A stretch of 64,000 bases of DNA from SG-bin9 sp049323835 (GCA_049323835.1 JBMOOJ010000075.1:1-64000), one strand, 5' to 3'. Positions 44,924 through 53,951 are shown, numbered from the stretch's first letter. Notes: generated by a model not told the origin, from the letters alone. Translations and numbers: made by a program.

Positions 44924-47900
44924 CTACTCCGCAGCCAGTTGAAGCTGGGGTCTTGGATCGCCGTCTTGATGCGGCGCTACAACGTTCTCTCCCGGGCCCC
45001 GTTCGTCAAGGGTTTTACGGAACCAAAGCGCATAAAGGCCCGGCAAAAACAGCAGCGTGAGGAAGGTGGCGACGAACAGGCCGCCCATGATGGTGATCGC
45101 CATCGGACCCCAGAACGCCGACCTGCTCAGCGGAACCATCGCCAGAATGGCCGCCAGGGCAGTCAGAATCACCGGCCGCGCGCGGCGCACGGTGGCTTCG
45201 ACGATCGCTTCGCGGCGCGTCATGCCGTGCTGCACGTCGGCCTCGATCTGATCGACCAGGATGACGGTATTGCGCATGATCATGCCGGCGAGCGCGATCA
45301 GGCCGAGCAGCGCCACGAAGCCGAACGGCTGGTTGGCGATGTTGAGGCCAAGCGACGCACCGACGATGCCGAGCGGCGCCGTCATGAACACGAGGATCAA
45401 CCGCGAGAAGCTCTGCAGCTGGATCATCAACAGCGTCAGCATGATGACGACCATCAGCGGGAACAGCGCGAAGATCGAGGCGTTGCCCTTCTCGGATTCC
45501 TCGACCGCGCCGCCGATCTCGAGCCGGTAGGCCGGTTCGAGCTTGTCGCGGATGTCCTTCAGTTGCGGCCAGATCTGCGCGGTGACGTCCGGCGCCTGCA
45601 CGCCGTCGACCACGTCCGAGCGGATGGTGATCGACATGTCGCGGTTGCGCCGCCACAGGATCGGCTCCTCGTGCGCGTACTCGATCTTGGCGATCTGCGA
45701 GAGCGGGACTGCGACGCCGTTGCGGGCAGTCACCGTGAGGTCGCCGACCTGCCCCAGTGCGAGCCGCTCGCCGGCCACCGCACGGGCAACGACGCCGACC
45801 TTTTCGATGCCGTCGCGGACTGTGGTGACGGTCACGCCGTTGATCAGCAGCGCCAACGACTGCGACACGTCCTGCGGCGTGAGGCCGAGCGCCCGCGCGC
45901 GATCCTGATCGACCGCGAGCTTGAGATACGGCGTCATCTCGTTCCAGTCGAGGTGCGGATCGATGGTGTTCTTGTTGGCGCGCATCACCTCGCGCACCTT
46001 GTAGGCGACGTCGCGCACTTCCTTCGGATCCGGGCCGACGACACGGAACTGCACCGGGAAGCCGACCGGCGGCCCGAAGTTGAAGCGGTCGACACGCACG
46101 CGCGCTTCCGACAGCTGCCCCTCGGCAACCGCCTTCTCCAGCCGCGCCTTGATGCGTTCGCGCGCGACCACATCCTTCGAGACGATGACGATCTCGGTGA
46201 ACGACTCGTTCGGCAGCTGCGGGTTGAGGCCGAGCCAGAAGCGCGGCGAGCCCTGCCCGATGTAGGTCGTGTAGGTCGAGATATCCGGATCGTTCTTGAG
46301 CAGCTCCTCGGCCTTCTCCGCCGTCCGCTTCGTGACGTTGAATGCGGTGCCTTCCGGCAGGCGCATCTGGAAGAACAGCTCCGGCCGCTCCGACAGCGGG
46401 AAAAACTGCTGCTGCACGCGGCCGAAGGCTACGATCGACGCCACGAACACGGCCACAGTCGCGAGCACCGTGATGACGCGGTGCTTGACGCACCACTGGA
46501 TCACCGCGCGCAGGCCGCGATACATCCGCGTCTCGTAAATCGCATGCGGATCGTGATTGAACTTATGCTTGCCGGCGAGATCGGGCAGGAACTTCACCCC
46601 GAGATAAGGCGTGAAGATCACTGCCACGACCCATGACGCCACCAGGGCCAGCGCCACCACCCAGAAGATGCTGCCGGTGTATTCGCCAACGGATGAATTG
46701 GCGAAACCAATCGGGAGGAAACCTGCCGCGGTCACCAGCGTTCCGGTCAGCATCGGAAACGCCGTCGATTCCCACGCAAAGGACGCGGCTTTGACGCGAT
46801 CCCATCCCTGTTCCATTTTCACGACCATCATCTCGACCGCGATGATCGCGTCGTCGACGAGAAGGCCAAGCGCGATGATCAGCGCACCGAGCGAAATACG
46901 GTGCAGGTCGAAGCCCATCGCGCTCATGAAGACGAACACGATCGCCAGCACCAGCGGCACGGACAGCGCAACGACGATGCCGGTGCGCCAGCCGAGCGCG
47001 ACGAACGACACGAACAGCACGATGCCAAGCGCTTCGAGGAACGATTTCACGAACTCGCTGACTGCGTGATCGACCACCTTCGGCTGGTCGGCGACGAGTT
47101 CGAGCGAAAATCCCTGCGGCACGGCGGCCATGAACTCGCCGGTGGCCTTCTCGACCTCCTTGCCGAGATCGAGCAGGTTGGCGCCTTTTGCCATCACAAC
47201 ACCGATGCCGAGGGCCGGCGCGCCGCGCTGGCGCACCTGGTAATCGGATGGGTCTTCGAAGCCCGGCGTAACGGTTGCGATGTCGCCGAGACGGAACACG
47301 CGGCCGTTGCTTTCAACCGGCGTTTCGGCCACCGCCTTCGCGCCGTCGAGCGCGCCGGTGACGCGCAGCGGCACGCGCTGCGACTGGGTTTCCACAGTGC
47401 CGGCGGGCGTGATCGCGTTCTGCTTGGCGAGCGAATCGAACAGCGCCTGCGTCGAGATGCCGAGCGTCGCGAGCTTGGCGTGCGAGAACTCGACGAAGAT
47501 CTTCTGGTCCTGCACGCCGTAGATATTGACCTTGGTGACGTTCGGCACCTTCAGGAGCCGCTGGCGCATCGCCTCCGCGACCTTCTTCATTTGCGCGTAG
47601 TCAGCGCCATCGGCGGTCATCATGTACAGTAGCGAATCGACGTCGCCGTATTCGTCGTTGACCGCGGGGCCAACAAGGTTCGCCGGCAGATCGCCGCGGA
47701 TGTCGGTCAGCTTCTTGCGCAGCTGATAGAATAGCTGCGGCACTTCCTTCGCCGGCGTGTTGTCCTTGAAGGCGAGTTGCATCGCCGTGAACGACGGCTT
47801 GGTGTAGGTGGTGATCTTGTCGAAGTACGGCAGTTCCTGCAGCTTCTTCTCGATCGGATCGGCAACCTGCGACTGCATCTCGGCGGCGGTGGCGCCGTGC

Positions 47901-48061
47901 CACTGCGCGGTGATGACCACGACCTTGATGGTGAACGACGGGTCTTCCGCGCGCCCGAGGCTGCGATACGAGAAGAGCCCGGCGAAGCCGAGCGCGATGA
48001 TGAAAAAGAGCACCAGCGGCGGATGCGCGACCGCCCAGGACGAGAGATTGAAACGCTTCAT
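44924..48061 (-). CDS. RND efflux pump, inner-membrane transporter
   Basis: A 1045-residue RND (AcrB/MexF-like, HAE1-related) proton-driven transporter. The first helix (FNLSSWAVAHPPLVLFFIIALGFAGLF) is followed by RAEDPSFTIKVVVITAQWHGATAAEM; LGALIIALGLLVDDAIIAVEMM contains the proton-relay Asp pair. It is expected to have twelve helices and two large periplasmic loops. The start giving MKRFNLSS is chosen over an ATG eight codons upstream. It follows the adaptor gene across a hairpin-bearing gap. No outer-membrane channel gene is adjacent. Confidence 0.95.
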   Translation of the reverse strand: MKRFNLSSWAVAHPPLVLFFIIALGFAGLFSYRSLGRAEDPSFTIKVVVITAQWHGATAAEMQSQVADPIEKKLQELPYFDKITTYTKPSFTAMQLAFKDNTPAKEVPQLFYQLRKKLTDIRGDLPANLVGPAVNDEYGDVDSLLYMMTADGADYAQMKKVAEAMRQRLLKVPNVTKVNIYGVQDQKIFVEFSHAKLATLGISTQALFDSLAKQNAITPAGTVETQSQRVPLRVTGALDGAKAVAETPVESNGRVFRLGDIATVTPGFEDPSDYQVRQRGAPALGIGVVMAKGANLLDLGKEVEKATGEFMAAVPQGFSLELVADQPKVVDHAVSEFVKSFLEALGIVLFVSFVALGWRTGIVVALSVPLVLAIVFVFMSAMGFDLHRISLGALIIALGLLVDDAIIAVEMMVVKMEQGWDRVKAASFAWESTAFPMLTGTLVTAAGFLPIGFANSSVGEYTGSIFWVVALALVASWVVAVIFTPYLGVKFLPDLAGKHKFNHDPHAIYETRMYRGLRAVIQWCVKHRVITVLATVAVFVASIVAFGRVQQQFFPLSERPELFFQMRLPEGTAFNVTKRTAEKAEELLKNDPDISTYTTYIGQGSPRFWLGLNPQLPNESFTEIVIVSKDVVARERIKARLEKAVAEGQLSEARVRVDRFNFGPPVGFPVQFRVVGPDPKEVRDVAYKVREVMRANKNTIDPHLDWNEMTPYLKLAVDQDRARALGLTPQDVSQSLALLINGVTVTTVRDGIEKVGVVARAVAGERLALGQVGDLTVTARNGVAVPLSQIAKIEYAHEEPILWRRNRDMSITIRSDVVDGVQAPDVTAQIWPQLKDIRDKLEPAYRLEIGGAVEESEKGNASIFALFPLMVVIMLTLLMIQLQSFSRLILVFMTAPLGIVGASLGLNIANQPFGFVALLGLIALAGMIMRNTVILVDQIEADVQHGMTRREAIVEATVRRARPVILTALAAILAMVPLSRSAFWGPMAITIMGGLFVATFLTLLFLPGLYALWFRKTLDERGPGENVVAPHQDGDPRPQLQLAAE

Positions 48062-48105
48062 CGGAAGCCTCGCCGGATTTGCCAATCAACTCAGGAAACG
48101 AAGGG

Positions 48106-48131
48106 TGCGGCGCGGGGGCATCCGCGCCGCA
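48106..48131 (-). promoter_or_regulatory. Intercistronic hairpin between RND adaptor and pump
   Basis: TGCGGCGCGG pairs with CCGCGCCGCA across a six-base loop, a perfect 10-bp stem eight bases after the adaptor stop. No T-tract follows on the minus strand. It probably protects the adaptor mRNA end or reduces read-through to the pump. Confidence 0.7.
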
Positions 48132-48138
48132 GAGGCCG

Positions 48139-49266
48139 TCAGAACGACAGCGATGAAACCACTTTGACCTTCTGCGCCGGATCGAGCTTCTGCACGCCGA
48201 GCACGACGACCTTCTCGCCCTCCTCGACGCCGCTCGCGATCACGACATCGCGCGCTTCATAGGCCTTCACGACGACCGGCTTCAGCGCGAGCTCGCCGCT
48301 CTTGTCGTTCACGACATAGAGCGATGCGCCCTCGCCCTGGCTGAACAGCGCCGTCAGCGGCAGCCGCGCCACGCGGTCGTTGCTGCCGCCGGAGAGGGTC
48401 AGCGTCGCGGTCATGCCGAACTGCACGCCGTCGCCGGCGCCCGGCAGCGAGAACTTCGCGAGATAGGTGCGGGTTGCGGCATCCGCGGCCGGCGCAATTT
48501 CACGCAGCCGCGCGACGTATTGCTTGCCCGGCTCCGACCACAGCGACACCGATGCGTTGCCAGCCTTGGCACGGCCGACCAGCGTCTCCGGGATCGCTAC
48601 GACGGCTTCCTTCTCGCCTGCGCGCGCCACGCGGATCGCGGCCTGACCGGCAGCGACCACCTGACCCGCATCGATCAGCGTCGCGGTGACGACGCCCTTG
48701 CTGTCGGCAACCAGCGTTGCATAAGAGAGTGCATTCTTCGTCAGTTCGACCGAGCGCTCGGCGCGATTGACGCGCGCCCGCGCCTCATCGGCAGCCGCGC
48801 GCGCCTGATCCATCTGCGCTTCGGTCGACCAGCCGCGGCCGCGCAAATCCTTCGCACGGCCTTCGGCGGCGCTCGCCTGCGCCAGCACGCCGGTCGCGGC
48901 CCGATGCTCGGCTTCCGCCTGTTCGGCCTGCAGTTTCAGATCGACCTCATCGAGCAGTGCCAGCGGCTGCCCGACTTCCACCGCCTGACCGACCTCGACC
49001 AGGCGCTTGGCGACCTTGCCGGCCACCCGGAAGCCCATGTCGGCCTCGATACGGGGCCGGATGGTGCCAACGAATGAGTGAGCCGGACGCTCCATCTCAT
49101 AATGAACCGCCGTCACCAGAACCGGCCGCTTGGGGGCCGCCTGCTCGGCCGGCTTCTCGTTACAGCCGCTCAGCAGCAGGATGGAACCGATCGCACCAGA
49201 CAGGACGATCAACTTCGATATGGCTAAAGCTTTGGGAAAATTGAAAGAAAGTGTGTTCGCGCGCAT
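48139..49266 (-). CDS. RND efflux periplasmic adaptor (membrane fusion protein), lipoprotein
   Basis: A 375-residue adaptor. A lipoprotein signal ends LLLSGC (Cys35). The barrel-sandwich block GFRVAGKVAKRLVEVGQAVEVGQPLALLDEVDL precedes a helical hairpin (about 105-180) and the lipoyl/beta-barrel halves; the domain order is standard for MexE/AcrA-like adaptors. GAGG lies eight bases before the ATG. It is the first gene of the RND operon. Confidence 0.95.
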   Translation of the reverse strand: MRANTLSFNFPKALAISKLIVLSGAIGSILLLSGCNEKPAEQAAPKRPVLVTAVHYEMERPAHSFVGTIRPRIEADMGFRVAGKVAKRLVEVGQAVEVGQPLALLDEVDLKLQAEQAEAEHRAATGVLAQASAAEGRAKDLRGRGWSTEAQMDQARAAADEARARVNRAERSVELTKNALSYATLVADSKGVVTATLIDAGQVVAAGQAAIRVARAGEKEAVVAIPETLVGRAKAGNASVSLWSEPGKQYVARLREIAPAADAATRTYLAKFSLPGAGDGVQFGMTATLTLSGGSNDRVARLPLTALFSQGEGASLYVVNDKSGELALKPVVVKAYEARDVVIASGVEEGEKVVVLGVQKLDPAQKVKVVSSLSF

Positions 49267-49305
49267 CGGATGACCCTCAGGCTATGTTCTAAGAATGATC
49301 CCATA

Positions 49306-49331
49306 ACTGACGATTGTCAATAATCGTCAGT
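49306..49331. promoter_or_regulatory. Operator (perfect inverted repeat) over the RND operon promoter
   Basis: ACTGACGATT and AATCGTCAGT form a perfect 10-bp inverted repeat with a six-base spacer (GTCAAT). On the minus strand a consensus -35 TTGACA lies at 49320-49315, in the centre of the palindrome; a weak -10 (CATTCT) is 17 bases further. A repressor bound here would block the -35 element. The TetR gene of the same operon is the obvious binder. Confidence 0.8.
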
Positions 49332-49422
49332 ACTCAAGCGTCATCCTGCCGCACCTGCGAAATGTGATGTTCCGGGGGATTGCGGAATGGAACTCCCCGC
49401 CTATCGCGGCGGGGCCATCGGC

Positions 49423-50067
49423 TCAGTAAAGCCGCTTGCTGTAGCTCTCTTCGATCCAGGCATCCGCCTGCTCGTTGGTCATCTGCGTCGACGAGCGATG
49501 CTTGACCTGATCGTTGACCATCTCGCCGAGCGAGGGAAGTTTCGCACGCTCGATCTTCGAGGCCTCATCCCACAGCCTCGAGCGGATCAGTGCCTTGCCG
49601 CAGTGAAGGTAAGCCTCGCGCACGTCGACAATCATGCAGGTCTTCGGCAAACGGCCGTTGAACGCACCGAGCGCGAGATGCGCCTCATCGGTCGAGATGC
49701 GCGCCACGCCGTTGACGCGCAGCGTTTCGTTGACGCCGGGAATCATAAACAGCAAGCCGACCTGCGGATTAATCATCAGGTTGCTCATGGTGTCGATCCG
49801 GTTGTTGCCGGGGCGATCCGGAATCATGATCGTGTTGTCGTCGAGCACCTGAACGAAGCCCGGCGCATCGCCGCGCGGCGATACGTCCGCGCCTTCCGGC
49901 GTCGAGGTGCCGACGCAGACCAGCGGCGATAGCGCGATGAAGCTGCGGCAATGGACATCGAGACTGGGCAGGCACTTCAGCGCGGCGCGCTCTCCCGGCT
50001 GCGGATAGAGCTCGCGCAGACCGTCGGTGCTTTCGATTGGCTTGGTGACGTCGTCGATCGCGCTCAT
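49423..50067 (-). CDS. Pyridoxamine 5'-phosphate oxidase-family FMN-binding protein
   Basis: A 214-residue PPOX-type split-barrel protein of the MSMEG_1061 kind. DVHCRSFIALSPLVCVGTSTPEGADVSPRGD and MIPDRPGNNRIDTMSNLMINPQVGLLFMIPG are the FMN-contact blocks, and a C-terminal helical tail follows. AGAAGGATG lies just upstream of the ATG. These proteins bind FMN or F420; the reaction is unknown. Single gene; the frame is open upstream through a repeat element. Confidence 0.9.
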   Translation of the reverse strand: MSAIDDVTKPIESTDGLRELYPQPGERAALKCLPSLDVHCRSFIALSPLVCVGTSTPEGADVSPRGDAPGFVQVLDDNTIMIPDRPGNNRIDTMSNLMINPQVGLLFMIPGVNETLRVNGVARISTDEAHLALGAFNGRLPKTCMIVDVREAYLHCGKALIRSRLWDEASKIERAKLPSLGEMVNDQVKHRSSTQMTNEQADAWIEESYSKRLY

Positions 50068-50184
50068 CGCACATCCTTCTGCCGCATATCGGCTGTCCGA
50101 GCTTGCGTTTATCCTCCAGAAATGCGCAACCGTGCAAGCGCGATCCGGCGCATGGCTGATGGCTATGGCCGCTGTACCTTGCCC

Positions 50185-50300
50185 CTCGTCATTGCCGGGC
50201 ATAGCCGTTCGAAGAACGGCGTTCTTGCGAACGCCTATGCCGGCAATCCATTTTTTCTCAAAAGGAAGATGGATGCCCGGATCGAGTCCGGGCATGACGA
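50185..50300. repeat. Mosaic palindromic element, copy 6
   Basis: CTCGTCATTGCCGGGCATAG, then CCGTTCGAAGAACGGCGTTC hairpin, CTATGCCGGCAATCCA, AGATGGATGCCCGGATC and GAGTCCGGGCATGACGA. It lies between the PPOX-family gene and the FAH-family gene, ending six bases before the latter's stop codon. Confidence 0.82.
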
Positions 50301-50305
50301 TCATG

Positions 50306-51079
50306 TCAATTCCGATACTCAGTGTGCAGCTCGCCGATCCCGTCGATGGCGACCGTGACCCGGTTGACCGGCTCCTTCATGGCGCCGACGCCGAGCGACG
50401 TGCCGCAGGCGATCAGATCGCCCGGCAGCAAGGTCATATCGTGCGAAATCTTGCTGACGAGCTGCTGCGCAGTGAAGATCATGTCCGCGATCGGATAGGA
50501 CTGCCGTTCCTCGCCATTGAGTATCGTGCGCACGACAAGTGCCGACGGATCGACACCGGTCGCGATTACCGGACCGAACGGACAGAAGCTGTCGAAGCCC
50601 TTGGCGCGCGCCCACTGCGGAAACGTATTGTCCTTGTTGATAATGTCGGCAGCAGTGACGTCGTTGACGCAGGTGTAGCCGAGGATAAACGCATCAGCCT
50701 CGTCCACAGTTACACTAGAGCAAGTCTTGCCGATGACGATACCGAGTTCACCTTCATAGACGACTTTGCCGTCGTAGGATTTCGGCCGCGTCACCACACT
50801 CCCCGGCAACGCCACGCTCGTCGGCGCCTTCAGCAAATACAGCGGTTCGGGCGGCTCGGGCACGTTGAGCTTCGCCGCCAGCGCATGAAAATTATTCCAC
50901 AGCGCAACGATCTTCGAGGGCACCACGGGCGCCAGCAGTTCGACATCGCTCAGCGCCAGCATCGCTCCAGTCGCCATTGGTGCATCGAACAAATCGCCCG
51001 TATGCACTGTGATCCGGTCACCATCGAGCGAACCGAAACCGGCTGCGGATTGATGGCGGAAACGTACCCAGTTGGTCAC
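50306..51079 (-). CDS. Fumarylacetoacetate hydrolase family protein
   Basis: A 257-residue FAH-fold enzyme. Metal ligands Glu109 and Glu111 (YEGELGIVIG) and Asp140 (CVNDVTAAD) are present, with the C-terminal GDLIACGTSLGVGAMK loop. Members include fumarylpyruvate hydrolases, 2-hydroxyhepta-2,4-diene-1,7-dioate isomerases and oxaloacetate decarboxylases; I cannot choose between them. It is flanked by two palindromic elements. Confidence 0.92.
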   Translation of the reverse strand: MTNWVRFRHQSAAGFGSLDGDRITVHTGDLFDAPMATGAMLALSDVELLAPVVPSKIVALWNNFHALAAKLNVPEPPEPLYLLKAPTSVALPGSVVTRPKSYDGKVVYEGELGIVIGKTCSSVTVDEADAFILGYTCVNDVTAADIINKDNTFPQWARAKGFDSFCPFGPVIATGVDPSALVVRTILNGEERQSYPIADMIFTAQQLVSKISHDMTLLPGDLIACGTSLGVGAMKEPVNRVTVAIDGIGELHTEYRN

Positions 51080-51097
51080 GGCGCACTCCCATTTCTA

Positions 51098-51260
51098 TCG
51101 TCATGGCCGGGCATAGCCGTTCGAAGAACGGCGTCGCGGAGCCTGTCATCGGGCTCGCCGGAGGCGAGACCCGGTGGCTCGCCTATGACCGGCCATCCAC
51201 GTCTTTGTTGCTGAGGTTTTGCTAAGGCGTGGATGCCCGCGACAAGCGCGGGCATGACGA
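51098..51260. repeat. Mosaic palindromic element, copy 7
   Basis: ATCGTCATGGCCGGGCATAG, CCGTTCGAAGAACGGCG, a GGGCTCGCCGGAGGCGAGACC insertion, CTATGACCGGCCATCCACG, then GCGTGGATGCCCGCGAC and GCGCGGGCATGACGA. It is the longest copy because of the additional hairpin, and lies between the FAH-family gene and the ketopantoate-reductase-like gene. Confidence 0.82.
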
Positions 51261-51274
51261 AGATAGAGTGACAC

Positions 51275-52252
51275 TCAATACAGGCCCGCGACCCTGGCGC
51301 GCTGGATCGTCAGCGCCAGCACGGTGTCGATCGCCGGCGTCGGGATTTCGGCAAGCCGTCCCATTTCCTGCACCACCGTCACCAGCGGATCAATTTCCAT
51401 GGCGCGGCTGCGTTCGAGATCCTGCAACATCGACGTCTTGTGCGCGCCGACCTTGCGCGCACCTTCGATGCGTCGCTCGACATCGACACGAAATTTCACG
51501 CCGAACTTCTCGGCGATCGCCTGCGCCTCCAGCATCATCGCCTTCGCAACCGCGCGGGTGCCGCCATCGCCGGCAATCACGTCGAGCGTCGCATGGGTCA
51601 GCGCGCTGATTGGATTGAAGCTGACATTGCCCCATAGCTTCAGCCAGATTTCGTCGCGGACGCGATCGAGCACCGGCGCATTCAGGCCGGCCGTGGTAAA
51701 TAGCGCGGACAGACGCTCGACGTCTGCCGTCGTCTCGCCCGACGGCTCGCCGATCGGAAACCTGTCACCGTAGACATGACGGATGACGCCGGGCGCCTCG
51801 ATCTCGGTCGCCGGGTAGACGATGCAGCCGATCGCGCGTTCCGGCCCGAGTTCGTTCCACAGTCGGCCGCCGGGATCGACGCTTTCGAGCGTCCTGCCCT
51901 CGAATGCGTTGCCGCCGTGCTTGTAAAAGTACCAGTAGGGAATGCCGTTCACCGCGGTCACGACGCGCGTGTGCTTGCCGAGCAGCGGCTTCATTCTGTC
52001 GAGCGCGCCGGTGACCGAGTGTGCCTTCAGCGCGATGATGATGTAATCCTGCTCGCCAAGCTCCGCCGGATTGTCCGTCGTCCTGGGATGCACCACGCGC
52101 TCTTCATCTTCGATGAGAAGCTTAAGTCCGTTGTCCTGCATGGCCTGAAGATGCGCGCCACGCGCGACGAGACTGACATCCGCACCAGCCTGCACGAACT
52201 GAACACCGAGATATCCGCCGATGGCGCCTGCGCCATAAATGCAAACCTTCAT
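51275..52252 (-). CDS. 2-dehydropantoate 2-reductase family protein
   Basis: A 325-residue ketopantoate-reductase-fold protein. The NADP loop is YGAGAIGGYLG at the N-terminus; ALKAHSV (catalytic-type Lys) and VNGIPYWYF follow, and the C-terminal domain has KLWGNVSFNPISALT. In the Nitrobacteraceae such paralogues are numerous and not all make pantoate, so I do not assign panE. It probably is transcribed alone. Confidence 0.9.
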   Translation of the reverse strand: MKVCIYGAGAIGGYLGVQFVQAGADVSLVARGAHLQAMQDNGLKLLIEDEERVVHPRTTDNPAELGEQDYIIIALKAHSVTGALDRMKPLLGKHTRVVTAVNGIPYWYFYKHGGNAFEGRTLESVDPGGRLWNELGPERAIGCIVYPATEIEAPGVIRHVYGDRFPIGEPSGETTADVERLSALFTTAGLNAPVLDRVRDEIWLKLWGNVSFNPISALTHATLDVIAGDGGTRAVAKAMMLEAQAIAEKFGVKFRVDVERRIEGARKVGAHKTSMLQDLERSRAMEIDPLVTVVQEMGRLAEIPTPAIDTVLALTIQRARVAGLY

Positions 52253-52363
52253 ATGATCGTCCCGGTGTTGGAGAAAGGAGCTGCGGCTTCCGCGCGGCCA
52301 TTGCGGCCGAGCGAGGTCGTGGCAGGCAGAGCCTGCATCAGCGCTCGCTGCGCGAGGCTGTGA

Positions 52364-52822
52364 TCAGTTCATGTAGTTGCGGGCGTCGACCGCCGGCGCG
52401 GCTGCGGCCGCCGTCGTGCTCGCGGTGGCCACAACCACCGTGTTGATATCGCGCATGCTGATGACGCCGATAAGTGTATGCCCTTCCAGCACCGGCAGAT
52501 GCCGGATGTGGTGCTCGTCCATCAGCAGCCGGACATGCTCGATGCTGTCTTGCGCCGTGCAGGTGATCAGCTTCTGCACCTCGATCAGCTTCGAGACCGG
52601 CAGCGAGGCGCAGGCCGCGCCGTGATCGGCAATCGCGCGGGCGACATCGCGCTCCGAGAACATGCCGACGACCGTATTTCCCTCAGTCCGGCAGACGTCC
52701 TTGACGACGAGGGCGCCGACATTCTCGCGCCGCAGCAGCTTCGCGGCGGTATCGACCGTCTCGTTCATCCGGATCGTGGCAATGCGTGAACCCTTGTGAC
52801 GCAGAATATCTCCGACGTTCAT
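52364..52822 (-). CDS. CBS-domain pair protein
   Basis: A 152-residue protein made of two CBS motifs (about 1-65 and 75-130): MNVGDILRHKG and TVDTAAKLL in the first, and LITCTAQDSIEHVRLLMDEHHIRHLPVLEGHTLIGVISMRDI in the second. Such free-standing pairs bind adenine nucleotides and sense energy state. The Ala/Thr-rich tail is disordered. AGGAGG lies five bases before the ATG. A perfect 7-3-7 palindrome overlapping a TATAAT box sits 47 bases upstream. Confidence 0.9.
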   Translation of the reverse strand: MNVGDILRHKGSRIATIRMNETVDTAAKLLRRENVGALVVKDVCRTEGNTVVGMFSERDVARAIADHGAACASLPVSKLIEVQKLITCTAQDSIEHVRLLMDEHHIRHLPVLEGHTLIGVISMRDINTVVVATASTTAAAAAPAVDARNYMN

Positions 52823-52868
52823 CACGGCCTCCTCGGCGCTGGGATTATCATCTCAGTAGCATCATTCT

Positions 52869-52885
52869 GGTATACATTATACCAA
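52869..52885 (-). promoter_or_regulatory. GntR-type operator and -10 box upstream of the CBS gene
   Basis: TGGTATA-CAT-TATACCA is a perfect inverted repeat with a three-base spacer. On the minus strand a consensus -10 (TATAAT, 52882-52877) lies inside it, so a bound repressor would cover the core promoter. It has the same TGGYATR-N3-YATRCCA pattern as sites near 55.2, 58.96, 63.18 and 63.26 kb. Confidence 0.75.
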
Positions 52886-53008
52886 TCTGCAAGGCCGTTT
52901 TTGCCCTCCCATCCCGCATGCCGGGAAACTCCCGGGACCGATTTCTGCGGAAGACTGGATTCATCCGCCTGCCGCCGTGCCTTGGGATTGCCACAACATC
53001 TCCGGCAC

Positions 53009-53037
53009 AAAAAAACGCGGCATCCGGGGATGCCGCG
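53009..53037 (-). terminator. Terminator after sucD
   Basis: On the minus strand CGCGGCATCC pairs with GGATGCCGCG (tiny loop), followed by seven T. It lies about 30 bases past the sucD stop and separates sucCD from the CBS gene. Confidence 0.88.
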
Positions 53038-53066
53038 CTGTCAGTCGCTCGGGGAATTTCGAGAGA

Positions 53067-53951
53067 TTATCCGTTCAAAACCTCGACCAGCGTCTTGCCG
53101 AGGCGTGCCGGCGACGGCGACACGCGGATGCCTGCGGCTTCCATCGCGGCAATCTTTGATTCTGCGTCACCTTTCCCACCGGCGATGATCGCGCCTGCAT
53201 GGCCCATGCGGCGGCCGGGAGGCGCGGTACGGCCCGCGATGAAGCCGACCATCGGCTTCTTGCGGCCGCGCTTCGCCTCGTCCTTGATGAACTGCGCGGC
53301 GTCTTCCTCCGACGAACCGCCGATCTCGCCAATCATGACGATCGACTTCGTCTCCGGATCGGCCAAGAAGAGCTCCAGCATCGAAATGAAATCGGTGCCC
53401 TTCACCGGATCGCCGCCGATGCCGACGGCCGTCGTCTGGCCGAGACCTTCGGCAGTCGTCTGGAACACGGCTTCATACGTCAGCGTGCCGGAGCGCGAGA
53501 CGATGCCAACGTTGCCCTTCTTGAAAATGTTACCCGGCATGATGCCGATCTTGCATTCACCCGCAGTCATCACGCCCGGACAGTTCGGGCCGATCAGGCG
53601 GGACTTCGATCCATCGAGCGAGCGGCGTACACGAATCATGTCAGCCACCGGAATGCCTTCGGTGATGCAGACGATCAGCGGCATCTCCGCGTCGATCGCC
53701 TCGCAGATCGCGTCCGCCGCACCCGGCGGCGGAACATAGATCACACTCGCATCTGCGCCGGTCTTCTCGCGTGCTTCGGCCACGGTGTCGAACACCGGCA
53801 GACCGAGATGGGTCGAACCGCCCTTTCCCGGCGAGGTGCCGCCGACCATCTTCGTCCCATAGAGCATCGCCTGCTCGGAATGGAAGGTGCCGTTCTTGCC
53901 GGTGAAGCCCTGGCAGATGACTTTGGTGTTGTTGCTGATGAGAATCGACAT
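53067..53951 (-). CDS. sucD: Succinate-CoA ligase, alpha subunit
   Basis: A 294-residue alpha subunit carrying the CoA-binding domain (VICQGFTGKNGTFHSEQAM, GGTSPGKGGSTHLG) and the phosphohistidine loop GRTAPPGRRMGHAGAI. It partners SucC to interconvert succinate, CoA and nucleotide triphosphate with succinyl-CoA. Its start overlaps the sucC stop by one base. The usual TCA neighbours of this group (mdh, sucA, sucB, lpd) are absent here, which hints at a second copy; a malate-CoA ligase is a weaker alternative. Confidence 0.92.
   Translation of the reverse strand: MSILISNNTKVICQGFTGKNGTFHSEQAMLYGTKMVGGTSPGKGGSTHLGLPVFDTVAEAREKTGADASVIYVPPPGAADAICEAIDAEMPLIVCITEGIPVADMIRVRRSLDGSKSRLIGPNCPGVMTAGECKIGIMPGNIFKKGNVGIVSRSGTLTYEAVFQTTAEGLGQTTAVGIGGDPVKGTDFISMLELFLADPETKSIVMIGEIGGSSEEDAAQFIKDEAKRGRKKPMVGFIAGRTAPPGRRMGHAGAIIAGGKGDAESKIAAMEAAGIRVSPSPARLGKTLVEVLNG

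Noticed and set aside
44939..46636. Long plus-strand open frame antisense to the RND pump
   Set aside because: Shadow frame with antisense composition; the pump is unmistakable.
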